A stretch of 64,000 bases of DNA from Plumapathes pennacea (taxonomy: Eukaryota; Cnidaria; Anthozoa; Antipatharia; Myriopathidae). Shown piece by piece: positions 1-10,900 of the stretch; the stretch's first letter is position 1, and each line of letters opens with the position of its first letter. The notes below the pieces were generated by a model that saw only the letters and a list, made by a program, of their open reading frames with translations, ran no database searches and had not been told where the DNA came from. The translations under genes and the position numbers were made by a program. The stretch spans positions 20,168,863 to 20,232,862 of the forward strand of contig OZ038462.1 in the NCBI GenBank assembly GCA_964036295.1, in the 5' to 3' direction.

Positions 1-1
1 A

Positions 2-1030
2 TCCTTACTGACCAATCGGACCATACACGTGGGCCGGTTCACAGTCACGACGGCTGTCAAAGGAAACGTGGACGATGATGGCTTGCTGGCCGCCGAGCAT
101 AACTATGACATAGATCCACCAGTGGTTCATCTTCCACGCAAACGCTCCATCCTCAAACGGAACAGCACCCGAAAGGACAGGCTCGACACAGTTGAAACGG
201 AAGCCAAGTACCCGGAGGTTGTGTCACGACTCGAAAACATGGAGAAGCGCGGGTTGACGGGCAGTACAACCATCATGCCAGGATATCAACTGAAACAGCC
301 AATGATTACCGGGGATAGCCTCAACTCTTCGTCTGCGAAGTCTCTCGTGGACATCTTCAAGCTACGAGAAAATGGCGTGGCTCGAGGGAAGGGTTCCCCT
401 GCAGCTGGTCACAAGACTGTTTCGTTCGACGATGATGATTCATCCAGGGAGAAATGCGAATGGACACTCGGTAATGACTTGACTGAAGGTCTGCCGGTTA
501 GTCGTGTAAAGAATGCCGAACCGGTACCAGAAAGCCTTCTAGGGGTCGCGTTGGATCTGGAAAACTCCTCTGGAACGTCCTTAGTGACTTCTCGTAATCC
601 AGGGAAAGATAAACGTCAAGTTGTGCCAAGTCTAGCGCAGGTTTTCGATCCCCCACAGAGCTCACCACCAGATGCGCAAGTCCATGGAGACGCTTGTCCT
701 GCTAAAATTCCCCAGTCCCTATCCAGTTTATTTGGGAAGAATGATCAAGATGAGGCTAAGTCCTCTACTCCCGAACAGTGTCGACGTTGCTCTTGTGAGG
801 GAACACCTACAAAGAGTGATTCCCTTCCTAACACACCCACCCGTACCAGGCGTACTCCCACATCATTTCAAAAGGACCCCTTTAAAGTTCCAGTGTCTCC
901 TATTTCCAGTACTCCTGAAGCGCCGCCTGTTGCAGAGACGGGCAAGCCGAGGTTCGCTGTTAGTCGGCCTGCTGTGACGTCAGCTGAGTATCCATCACCC
1001 TCGTGTTCAGTTCCCATTCCGGAGTCCAGG
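2..1030 (+). CDS. Disordered Ser/Pro-rich protein, penultimate exon (5' end outside window)
   Basis: One frame is open from the left edge to a splice donor (AGG|GTTTGT) at 1030, phase 0. The predicted protein has no recognisable folded domain and is rich in Ser, Pro, Thr and charged residues. It contains VGRFTV at 29-46 and PRFAV near 947-961. Both fit RFx[V/I], the docking motif read by the C-terminal domain of SPAK/OSR1 kinases. KTVSF at 413-427 fits the [RK]x(0,1)[VI]xF protein phosphatase 1 docking motif. Other visible pieces are a basic RKRSILKRNS stretch and several Thr-Pro sites. The first motif recalls WNK kinase tails, but the rest does not look like a WNK that I recognise. Past 1030 the frame runs into a low-complexity CTG/TTG stretch, which is intronic. 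Family unknown; a kinase/phosphatase-regulated adaptor is only an inference. Confidence 0.7.
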
Positions 1031-1347
1031 GTTTGTAGATCTTCGTGCTTCTGCTTCTACGGTTGTCCAACACTGTGTAGTAATTGTATAATGCACAGAA
1101 TGGATTTTGTTTCAGACAGATCAAAGATTGTTGCTGTTGCTGTTGTTGTTGCTGTTGCTGTTTTTTTGTTTGTTTGTTTCCGTTTATATTGCTGCTTCTG
1201 TTGTTGTTTGTCTATTTGCTGTTGTTGTTGTTGTTGTAAATAGTCTGTACTTGATTGTACTATTTTTGTCATTAATTTCAGTTTCGTAGAGGTTGGTTGT
1301 GTTTGTCTGAATTTTCGTATGTATATATTTCTTTAATTGCTTTGCAG

Positions 1348-1695
1348 TTCCGAAAAAAATCCTTAGAGAAACCGCCACAGCAATCCACTCCAGAACAACA
1401 ACCACTCATGTCGACACCGCCTGCATCTTATGGCATGACTTCCTCCTCACCCAATTTGTCAAGCTCGCATCCACAGGATTCTATTTCCAAGCCCTCGCGG
1501 TTTGCTGTCGCGAAGTTTTCTGGGATTGACTCGTCGCCTCAAGTTCACGACAATACTTCCCGGACTCCAGATAAGCTTAAACGTACAGAAGAAAGCGATA
1601 GCATTGAAATGACAACGCGAAAAACATCACAGGGGAATAGATCGGTGAAAGATGTCCTAAACCTGCCACATGACGACAGCGAAGTCTACCTCTGA
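1348..1695 (+). CDS. Disordered Ser/Pro-rich protein, last exon
   Basis: The exon opens after a polypyrimidine tract and acceptor TTTGCAG at 1341-1347 and continues in phase 0 from the exon ending at 1030. It encodes about 115 residues and stops with TGA at 1693-1695. It carries a third RFxV motif (SRFAVA, 1495-1512). Composition matches the preceding exon: Ser, Pro, Thr and Gln rich, with no domain. The short intron (1031-1347) holds CTG/TTG repeats that keep frames open and would mislead a plain ORF call. Confidence 0.72.
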   Translation, partial: FRKKSLEKPPQQSTPEQQPLMSTPPASYGMTSSSPNLSSSHPQDSISKPSRFAVAKFSGIDSSPQVHDNTSRTPDKLKRTEESDSIEMTTRKTSQGNRSVKDVLNLPHDDSEVYL

Positions 1696-2203
1696 CCTTT
1701 TGAGTGCAGACCACGCAGTGGATTCAAGTGACGTCATAGAAAGTCGCTCCGCTGACCACTGAGCTGCCGGCGGAGAAAAGATCGGGAAAGATAATTATCG
1801 GTGCATGATTTTCTGAACTTAGTACATGACATGCAAATTCTGACTGCTGAGCGAGCGAAATACATGAACATGTTGTAAGGGATTTGAGGATTGAGAATGA
1901 CTTGTCTTTGATCCGTTGAAGGAGAATTTGACAGATTTTTAACCCGGATTGTTTTAAACACTAAGGATAAAACAAGACTGTTGATTCAAATTTTTAAAAT
2001 GTCTGCGCAAAATAATGTCCAGGTTTTTTGCCGTCAAATAAAACGGGAGTGACCGATTTTATTTTATCCAGTGATAATGTGAACATAATATTTTTGGAAA
2101 GAAAGCAATTTGCATTTTGTGTGGATTAAAAACGAAATGACAGCGACGCCTGTGTGTGCAGTCTCTCACCAAAGTAGCTCTCAAAATAGCTTAAAGAAAT
2201 AAA
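1696..2203 (+). other. 3' UTR with two candidate poly(A) signals
   Basis: Non-coding sequence follows the stop at 1695. AATAAA occurs at 2037-2042 and again at 2198-2203 on the plus strand, so the mature 3' end probably lies shortly after one of them. No other gene signal is seen up to the repeat block at about 2529. Confidence 0.5.
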
Positions 2204-2530
2204 TTATCTCCCGCTCGGCCCTGTGATGTCCGGCAAAGATATCATTTTATAGAGTTTTCAACCAGCCGATACTGAAAGAAGTTCATTATTTTGAGTTTCG
2301 CGAGCTACAGATACGATTTCGGCTATGATTGAGTTTGTTTGTCGACCTGGTCAAACACTCTATAAAAATATCGTTTTCTGTGGTCCCGGGCCCCGTATTC
2401 TGACCAAAAATCGGTCACGCTTGATGCATACATTTACAGACATCTTTATTCATGAGTAGAGGGAAATATATAACGGGCTGAAACGTGGGAAAACGAATCA
2501 AAACACTGACAGCACATATATCATACGTTT

Positions 2531-3596
2531 TTATAACATAGTCACGATACAAGCCGCGCGCTGATTGGTCGAAAACCGTGGTTTGCCAGAGTATAAACCA
2601 CACTTACCCGTGGTTTATAAGTTATAAACCACGCTTACGTCATCCTCTGGCAAAAAAGAGAAAATAATGCGAGAATGGAGTCACCATTGCCCAACTTCGA
2701 GATAAAATTTGGCTTTAAGTGAAGGCACCGGCTAGTACGGTTCACCGTGAATCGGTAAAGAACGTGACCTCATCAAAAAGCACTTCAACAGTTTGGAGAG
2801 GGAAAATCTATGTCGAAGAACGGCAAGTTTCTTGTCAGCGTCGTGGAAAGCGACTCGGTTTAAGCACTGTCCCTAAGTACAGCATATTTGGGAGTCACAA
2901 TTACATCAGTGGGTTGTTTGAATGAAGTTGAATGCTTCAACAAGGAAGGAGAGAGCAAATCATTCAGTTGAAGAAGATCAGCCGTGAGCAATCACTGAAC
3001 ATGAACGGCGAAGACAGACGAACAGACGTGTTTGTTGTGATGCACGAGAAAGAATTTCCGACGATGTGACTGAAAAAAATGATTGAAGAATTTTCGGACG
3101 GACTTCAAATGATTGTACTACGAGGTAGAGTCAAGAAATCGGTAAGTTTTCATTCACACAATTTTCGAGTCGGCCGTTGGAGCATTTGTTGATTCCCTTC
3201 AAATTTGCATTTTATGCACAGGCCGACGGTATGATTTCATGTACTTGTAGTCCAACGTTCTGCAGGAAATATAGTTCTTTACTGTGAGATGTTGTCTAAT
3301 TTTATAGAACCAGACGACCTGGTTGAAAAATTGAAGCGAAACTGTACTGACTTGGCAATTCGGACCGCCGAGCCGTTTAGGAGAATCTATTTTTTCATCG
3401 CTGTTAGCATTCCGACATTTTTGATGAATAAAGACAGTTTTATTGTGAAAGTTTTGAAGTTCTATGTTATAAAACAAATAAACCAGCTTCAAGCGTGCTC
3501 CGTTCAGAAATAAAGCACTTAGCAAGTGCCGAGAGCACTCAAGAAGTGGGGAAAAACGCTTGCCTTCGGCTCGCGTTTCTCCCTACACTTCTTTCG
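2531..3596 (+). repeat. ~1.07 kb repeat, copy 1 of a tandem pair
   Basis: This matches 3664-4729 almost base for base with an offset of 1133, and matches 63209-64000. It begins TTATAACATAG and has the reverse complement of that 11-mer at 3462-3472, so a core of about 942 bp has short terminal inverted repeats. Near the left end there are nested palindromes: a GTGGTTTATAA/TTATAAACCAC pair around 2610-2635, flanked by TTTGCCAGAG (about 2581) and CTCTGGCAAA (2644). A 68-codon ORF (2719-2925) recurs in all three copies but has no family I recognise and is closed by stops in every frame. Probably a non-autonomous mobile element. Confidence 0.75.
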
Positions 3597-3670
3597 TGCT
3601 CTCGTCACTTGCTGCGTGCTTTATTTCTGAACGGAGCACGCTTGAAGCTGGTTTATTTGTTAATTATAAC
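3470..3670. repeat. Large inverted repeat joining the two 1.07 kb copies
   Basis: The left arm at about 3475-3563 (AAATAAACCAGCTTCAAGCG onward) is repeated in reverse complement at about 3575-3660 (ending CTTGAAGCTGGTTTATTT). Arms of roughly 85 bp differ at few positions and surround a short centre near 3568. Copy 2 (4605-4729) keeps the left arm and the start of the right arm, then breaks at about 4730. Confidence 0.75.
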
Positions 3671-4729
3671 ATAGTCACGATACAAGCCGCGCGCTGATTG
3701 GTCGAAAGCCGTGGTTTGCCAGAGTATAAACCACACTTACCCGTGGTTTATAAGTTATAAACCACGCTTACGTCATCCTCTGGCAAAAAAGAGAAAATAA
3801 TGCGAGAATGGAGTCACCAATGCCCAACTTCGAGATAAAATTTGGCTTTAAGTGAAGGCACCGGCTAGTACGGTTCACCGTGAATCGGTAAAGAACGTGA
3901 CCTCATCAAAAAGCACTTCAACAGTTTGGAGAGCGAAAATCTATGTCGAAGAACGGCAAGTTTCTTGTCAGCGTCGTGGAAAGCGACTCGGTTTAAGCGC
4001 TGTCCCTAAGTACAGCATATTTGGGAATCACAATTACATCAGTGGGTTGTTTGAATGAAGTTGAATGCTTCAACAAGGAAGGAGAGAGCAAATCGTTCAG
4101 TTGAAGAAGATCAGCCGTGAGCAATCACTGAACACGAACGGCGAAGACAGACGAACAGACGTGTTTGTAGTGATGCAAGAGAAAGAATTTCCGACGATGT
4201 GACTGAAAAAAATGATTGAAGAATTTTCGGACGGACTTCAAATGATTGTACTACGAGGTAGAGTCAAGAAATCGGTAAGTTTTCATTCACACAATTTTCG
4301 AGTCGGCCGTTGGAGCATTTGTTGATTCCCTTCAAATTTGCATTTTATGCACTAGCCGACTGTATGATTTCATGTACTTGTAGTCCAAAGTTCTACAGGA
4401 AATATAGTTCTTTACTGTGAGATGTTGTCTAATTTTATAGAACAAACGGCCTGGTTGAAAAATTGAAGCGAAACTGTACTGACTTGGCAATTCGGACCGC
4501 CGAGCCGTTTAGGAGAATCTATTTTTTCATCGCTGTTAGCATTCCAACATTTTTGATGAATAAAGACAGTTTTATTGTGAAAGTTTTGAAGTTCTATGTT
4601 ATAAAACAAATAAACCAGCTTCAAGCGTGCTCCGTTCAGAAATAAAGCACTTAGCAAGTGCCGAGAGCACTCAAGAAGTGGGGAAAAACGCTCGCCTTCG
4701 GCTCGCGTTTCTCCCTACACTTCTTTCGT
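3664..4729 (+). repeat. ~1.07 kb repeat, copy 2 of a tandem pair
   Basis: It is offset by 1133 from the copy at 2531 and differs by a handful of substitutions, which points to a recent duplication. It starts TTATAACATAG right after TTAA and has the complementary CTATGTTATAA at about 4595-4605. The 68-codon ORF recurs at 3852-4058 with two changes. The copy ends abruptly inside the hairpin segment at about 4729. Confidence 0.75.
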
Positions 4730-4734
4730 AAATA

Positions 4735-5250
4735 ATTCTTTCCACAAACCTATGCTTGTCAACTATTCATAGTGAATTTAAAGCCAAACTGATGAATATT
4801 GGCAGAGAAATTTATGTACGAGGTGGTAAAATGATTTGTCAAAAACGGCCAGTTAGGAGAAGAAAGCTATAGGCTTTTCATTTTTCGGAAATTGCTCATT
4901 ATGTTTTGGCCTAATGTCAGACTCGCATGAAACATTCAAGAAGGCTCTCTAATGCTATAACGAAAATATTTGTATGCAATCTTTGACATTTTAGACAACC
5001 GGCCGCGACAAATAAGAGCAGATCATCTACTAACACTTAACGCTTTCTAAATAGAAGAGGTTCAAACCAATTGCGTTGTTTTCTTGCTATATCTCCATAA
5101 TTCCTTGGTTATTAATCAAATCCATAATTAATCGCACAGATCTGTGCTTGTCAATTCTTCTTAGTGAATTTCAGACCAAACCGATTAATATTAGCAAAGA
5201 AGATCTTGTTACGCTGTGATAAAGAGAATCGTCAACATTGGCCATTTTTT
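4735..5250 (+). repeat. ~0.4 kb direct repeats, array 1
   Basis: The stretch beginning CACAAACCTATGCTTGTCAA recurs, diverged, at about 5140 (CACAGATCTGTGCTTGTCAA) and again at about 5978 and 6367. The unit is about 400 bp and contains GACAACCGGCCGCGA. No coding frame is kept. It looks like a decayed satellite or a tandemly arranged transposon fragment. Confidence 0.6.
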
Positions 5251-5251
5251 G

Positions 5252-5255
5252 AAAA

Positions 5256-5286
<31 letters not shown>

Positions 5287-5312
5287 GAAAGAAAGAAAGA
5301 AAGAAAAAGAAG
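5252..5312 (+). repeat. A-rich tract with GAAA repeats
   Basis: A run of A with scattered G, turning into (GAAA)n. It gives false poly-Lys/poly-Phe frames on the two strands. It could be the tail of a retroposed element, but no body was identified. Confidence 0.7.
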
Positions 5313-5499
5313 AAAGCTATGTCAGCCCGTGCATTTCTTTTGTCGGAAAATACTCCTTTAGGGCGCAAAATTAGACTCGCATGAAACGTTTATATAGCAG
5401 TAAACACAAGTTCAGCCCATCAGCCCAAAATCCCAGAAGCGCATGCGCTGACATCACAGCTTGCAAGCCGCTATTGACGCGGCATTAAGTATAAACTCT

Positions 5500-5900
5500 G
5501 AGCGCAAAACTCGGATGTTAAGTGATTATGGGGTGTGAAGGGAGCTAAAGCATGGTTATTATGAGCCGCCGTTGCAATTTTTCGTAATGGAAGAAGCGAC
5601 GATACAAAGGTACATCCCATATGGATGAAGGGCCTGGTGTCTCGGAGGCTATATAGCTGATTGGATACATATTACTAACAAGTTAGGCTGACACCACTAT
5701 CGCACTCTTCTGGGCAAGGGATAATTCACTACGGCTTGGGGGCCGGATTATCTCTCCCCGTTCGGTCTGGAAGTTTCGCGGGTGTTGGCGAGTTGCTCCT
5801 CGATCTGGCTTGGGGGCCGGGCAGCTCTCCCCCGACCAACCGGTGTGTTGTCATCGGGCCGGGTTAAATACCCGTTTTTTTAATTTTTCTTTTTTTTTTG
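5500..5900 (+). repeat. Unclassified GC-richer segment ending in a pyrimidine-rich tail
   Basis: The block is more GC-rich than its flanks. It contains GGCTTGGGGGCCGG twice (about 5733 and 5808) and a weak A-box-like TAGCTGATTGG near 5657, then ends in a T-rich tail from about 5874. This is compatible with a SINE-like retroposon inserted between two copies of the 0.4 kb repeat. No convincing B box was found. Confidence 0.3.
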
Positions 5901-5969
5901 TTTTTCTTTTTTCTTTTTAAAGTTTCACTGTTTCTTTTGCGACATATATCATAAGTTTATAATCCAATC

Positions 5970-6413
5970 CATAACTCTTTGCACAAACCTAAGCTTGTCA
6001 ACTATTCAAAGTGAATTTAAAGCCAAACCGATGAATATTAGCAGAGAAATTCTTGTACGAGGTGGTAAAATGCATGACTTGTCAAAAACGGCCGGCCATT
6101 TAGGAGAAGAGAGCTACTATAGGCTTTTCATTTTTCGGAAGATGCTCATATACTTTGGCCTAATGTCAGACTCGCGCGAAACATCCAAGAAAGCTCTCTA
6201 ATTCTGTAACGAAATTGTCTGTATGCAAACTTTGACATTTTAGACAACCGGCCGCGAGAAATGAGAGCAGATAATCGACCAACGCTTTTTAAATAGAAGG
6301 GGTTCACGTTGTTTTCTTGCTATATCTCCATAAATCCTTAGTTTCTAATCAAATCCATAATTCATCGCACAGATCTATGCTTGTCAATTCTTCTTAGTGA
6401 ATTTCAGGCCAAA
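5970..6413 (+). repeat. ~0.4 kb direct repeats, array 2
   Basis: A diverged second copy of 4735-5180. Shared blocks include GCTTGTCAACTATTCA, GTACGAGGTGGTAAAATG and GACAACCGGCCGCGA. It ends where the telomere-like tract begins. Confidence 0.65.
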
Positions 6414-6441
6414 CCTTAACCCTAACCCTTACCCTAACTCC
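6414..6441 (-). repeat. Short interstitial telomere-like tract
   Basis: About four units of CCTAAC/CCCTAA with one interruption. The reverse strand reads TTAGGG, the telomere repeat of cnidarians and most animals. It is too short to be a telomere end. Confidence 0.7.
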
Positions 6442-6522
6442 GGGGACTGCGTGATAACATAATCGTCATTGCTAATCACCGTAAGAATATTGTGGGATGT
6501 GGAAAAAAATTCGCTAAAATAA

Positions 6523-6652
6523 TGTTTTTGTTTTGTTTTTGTTTTTGTTTTTGTTTTTGTTTTTGTTTTTGTTTTTGTTTTTGTTTTTGTTTTTGTTTTT
6601 GTTTTTGTTTTTGTTTTTGTTTTTGTTTTTGTTTTTTTGTTTTTGTTTATTT

Positions 6653-6742
<90 letters not shown>
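6523..6742 (+). repeat. TTTTTG and TTA microsatellites
   Basis: A (TTTTTG)n hexamer array at 6523-6640 is followed by a TTA trinucleotide array at about 6655-6742. Long open frames of Phe/Cys, Phe/Leu or Ile residues here come from the repeat and are not genes. Confidence 0.95.
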
Positions 6743-6749
6743 TTACTGG

Positions 6750-7150
6750 CGTCGGCGTGTTTTTATTTTTCGGGGGTCGAAGGAGGCGCTTATTTCATTA
6801 AAAAAAAAAAACACTGCAATCTGAGACAGTAGAAAATAGAACTTTAATAACAATCTAACAAGAACTGGAACAATAACAAGAATTTACCAGAGTACCCTTG
6901 TGTCGTTTCAACGGCACGCATATTTCCAGCGGCCGTAAAAGAGTGGGCTTCACAGCCATCCACTCATCGTATTGATCACTCACATTTGCTTTGAAAGGCT
7001 TGTTCCACACCACATCCGGAGCTTGTATGTATTTGGTACAGCAAGAGAAGGGTGGGCGCTTATTTGGGAGGGGGCGCTTATTTGAAAAAAATAAATAAAC
7101 GTTGTGGAGGGCGCTTATTGGAAGGAGGGAGCTTATTCAAATCATTACGG
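6750..7150 (+). repeat. Interspersed repeat with recurring GGCGCTTATT motif
   Basis: GGCGCTTATT occurs near 6785, 7047, 7073 and 7108, in a G/T-rich context. The same motif appears at about 51145 in an intron of the second VWDE-like gene, so this is a dispersed repeat. No gene is seen between here and 7822. Confidence 0.5.
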
Positions 7151-7821
7151 ATTGAAATGGTACGGGTCTGAAGCGCGCTAGAAAGCTCTAGATTTCTGAA
7201 GAAAATTGCAAATTTTCTAAATATTTCCGTTTAGTCTAAATATCCAAAGAGATTTCCCACCAGTTTCCAGCCTGCCGCTATTGTTAGGTGGACCTTTTGT
7301 TTTTCTAAAATAACGACAACTGAGAAGCGTCGCCGCTCATCCAATGAACGGCTAAAACTATCACTTTTCCAAAAAATGTTTTTCTATTGCCAACAATTTG
7401 TTCTGAGAGTCGGGTTCTACTTCAAAAATACGAAACAAAGGGGACATTCTTGCGTGCTGAGCCACTTCTTGACTTCAACTCCGTTGGTCAGTGTTCGTCG
7501 CCATTACTATACATCTAACTTTGTCCAATGCATACAATGTAAAGTTTTACTCGAGAAACCTCGTTTATCTTGTGCACAACTTATGTTCATAGAAAATGCA
7601 TCGGACTAACTTATACCTGAGTATCGATTTTAAGTGTAGCGTTTCAAAACCTGCTTTTTGCAATGACCGCTGACTCAAAGTTAAGGTGACCGTAAACGCA
7701 CTTCCGTAAAGTCGTGCTGAGGCAAAAGGACACGCTCTTCTGCCTCTTATTTCACACAGAGAACAGAAAAAGGAACTTCACAGGATTGACAAGACAAACA
7801 ACACAGAATTTTCTCAAGCAT

Positions 7822-7827
7822 TTTATT
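7822..7827 (-). promoter_or_regulatory. Poly(A) signal of VWDE-like A
   Basis: AATAAA on the minus strand, 14 bases after the stop codon. The surrounding sequence is similar to 42030-42080 downstream of the second gene, so the 3' UTR was part of the duplication. Confidence 0.65.
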
Positions 7828-7840
7828 CCTTATTCAATTG

Positions 7841-7987
7841 CTAAAAGCCACTGTCATGCATAAGCCCTTTTATGATATAAGAAGCATCGATTACATCTTT
7901 TTGCCTGATTACCTTACTAAGCTTAAGTGGCGTACCTACTTTAACGTTAAATGGCTTTAAGACGACGTCGTTTATGGTGTGTCTTTC
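7841..7987 (-). CDS. VWDE-like A exon 19: C-terminus and stop
   Basis: 147 bases after TTTGCAG. It encodes ERHTINDVVLKPFNVKVGTP and onward to GLMHDSGF, stop TAG at 7841-7843. The second gene has a related, shorter last exon (42287-42373), which supports this as coding. Confidence 0.75.
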   Translation of the reverse strand, partial: ERHTINDVVLKPFNVKVGTPLKLSKVIRQKDVIDASYIIKGLMHDSGF

Positions 7988-10900
7988 CTGCAAAGCAAAA
8001 AATTACAGATATAAATATACGAGATACAAATTCTAAACCATCCCGCTCCTAAACTATCAAAACGTGAATTCGCTCAAAATGAACTCTGTACCTGTCCTAT
8101 TTTTTCAGTTTTAACTTTGCGTTCAACCATTTCACGCGTGAGTTCCGATACAAATTCTCCCAACTACAAGAAGAAAATGTATGAGTGATGTAGTGAGAAT
8201 CGACGGTTTAAGGTGGCTCCATAGGGTATTTCCCTGCACTTGCTTGTATTTAGTTTTTGACACCAAAACCGTCATATTTTTATTTCATTATATTCTTTCT
8301 TGATCAAATTTGCAAAGTAGATGTTTCGAAAGATCTGTTGCGTATACGTCTTACTTTTGTCACTCTAGTTTGGTTTCTATGGAAACAATACGTCCTTGAA
8401 ATAAAGGTCTTCTACCCCGTTTTAAAACTTTCTGCTCTATTTTCTCGAGTTTTCTTCGGTGAATTTTTCTGAAACTTTCAGTATTTTCAGAAGTTTGTAT
8501 AAGATAAACATAACTGTGAAAAAAATTTGGGGTTAGAGGAGCAGGAAAATGAAATCATTATCAGTGCAAAATCACTGTACAGTCCTACCAACTCCCCTCT
8601 TTCTATAACCCACATTTCTCGCGGTTGAGATATTTTAACAGGCCACCTTATAATAAAGTATGGCTTTATAATGTGCCGTTCTCAAGTACTAGATAACTGG
8701 ATTTGATTATGTAGAAACAATACCAAGCTTATCAGAGAGATTTACTTGACACACACTTCTTTAGATGGGTACCATTTGCTACTGCACATGATTGTGAAAG
8801 TGGATTATATTGGTTTATCTACTTACTGCAATCTCGCTGGATTCACTTCATGCCTAACCTCGGATCTGATGTAAAACAAAATTATAGAAACATTAACGCA
8901 ATTTTTTTCATAACTCTCAAGAAACGTGAAACTAATTCTGAAAATAATTATCATGTTGATGACGATGATGATGATGATGATGATGATGATGACGATGATA
9001 ATGATGACGATGATGGTGATGATGATGACGATGACGATGATGACTGTTACTATTCTCATAGCTCACCTGACAACGATTGCCACTGAACCCAGCCGGACAT
9101 TCACACCTGAGTGAGAACGCACAGTCAGGACTGTCTTCAGTGTCGCTCAAACACTTCCCTCCATTTTCGCACTTGCACTTAGAAACGGTCATCGTGATCT
9201 TAAGAACTCTCGCCTCACCACACTCATACGATCCTGCGATGGAGGCAGATGTCTTATCCTTGCCTGTCACGTCCCAGGTGAAGACACCCCCGGCAACGCT
9301 CGAGCCGGCGGGGCTTCCCTCGTCCAGAACATAATTGACTTTCATTCCAAGTTCGGGATCACCTGCAGGCAAGTCAAGCTTGAACGTCTGGCCTTCGCAC
9401 ACGCTGTACTGGTCCTTCATGTCACATATAGGGCATCCGTCATCTACACAAAGAGAAATAGAACATCATCCAATCAGATTAAGAAAGACTACAAAAAAAC
9501 ACCTGGCCAGCCTGCCGAGACAAAATGTTTAACAATTATTCGCCGAAGTGGAGGTGAATAGCGGTGGATATTTACCGAGCCGTTTTGGCGAGGTAAATAT
9601 CCACCGCTATTCACCGACACTGAGGTGAATAATTGTTTTCGTATATACCACACAAGTTTAATAACCAACTCCCAAATAGCTATAATTTTATTTCCGACAA
9701 AAGTGGGAAAAATTGGGTTCGCGCGCCATTTTGTTTTACCGGAAGCCGCCGGGAGGTGAATAGTACTTGATATTCCGAAATTGAGGAGCCAATCAGAGCG
9801 CGCGAAAAGCACTATTCACTTGTGTGGTATATACTATTTATCTATATATAACTACAAAAGTGTAATCGGCGGCACGTTCACTTCGTAAATATGAGGGACA
9901 TTCGTAAAGGACTACAGTCAGTAACATGAAATGAATCCTACCAGTATTGCTGGCGTTTGAGGAATGGTAACTATATATAAATGTTATACGACACCATTTT
10001 TATGTATTTTGGTTTCTGCTTTTTATTTTTATTTTTTAACTTTCAGTCCCAAGAGCGCATGACTGTCAACTTTAATTTTCTCTTTCAATTTCCCACCAAA
10101 GATAATTCATATTGTGGAGAGCTTGGCTTTTGATAACTTGCTCAGATAAAAGCTGATTAAACTATCAATCCTCGCTACATTGCTTGTGCATTCTCTTCTT
10201 AAAAGGTTGGGAGAATCTGCATTTTAAGCTTGGGAGTGAAAGGTTTAAAATAGGCACCCTACATTTGTATTCTGTCCAATGGTCGCTGTCGACGTCCGGT
10301 TGACACTTGAGACACACGTCGCCCTGCTTGGACGTTTGTCGACCATGGCAAATGCCATCAATCACACAGGCTTTTGTCTAAAACACAATGGCAGAAGCAA
10401 ATTTTAACTATAGTCGTTCAAAATTAGGGACTCGATAAAGGTTCGCGCGCCTCTTTCGGGAAAAAATCATTGTAGCGTTACAATTTAACGTACATATACA
10501 CGTATTAATTATACATCGTTGTAAAGGTCTTGGACGGCAGATTACAGATCTGGTGTTATCGTTTTCAGCCACATTAAAGGTGAAGTACGATTGAGGTTAA
10601 TTTGAAACTTGATTGTTTCGGAAACGGGAAACAAAACTTCTGTCGGTTTTACTCGAAAATGCTAAAACAACTTTTCTGATACTCAATGAAGTTGACTAAA
10701 TACCGTGTCAGCGAAATTTGATCCGTTTTGTTTTAAGGATTTTATTCTCAATTAAGGAGGGAACGTTTCAGGACCCGATTTTTTTTTTTCAAACTATTTA
10801 ATAAAACATAAGCGAAGCAAAAAATAAAAAAATCGCTGACATGATATTGGCGAAAAATTTGTTGTCCACAGCTCACGAACATTTGAGCAATATTGACCAA

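Noticed and set aside
1057..1405. Frames around 1057-1405 on both strands
   Set aside because: They lie over a CTG/TTG-rich intron between two well-supported exons.
2719..2925. 68-codon ORF repeated in the three 1.07 kb copies as a gene
   Set aside because: It repeats because the DNA repeats. Flanking frames are full of stops and no domain is visible; kept only as part of the repeat.
6492..6832. Long Phe/Cys, Phe/Leu and Ile open frames
   Set aside because: They come from TTTTTG and TTA microsatellites and have no non-repeat protein content.
8850..9114. Poly-Asp and poly-Met open frames
   Set aside because: GAT microsatellite in an intron.
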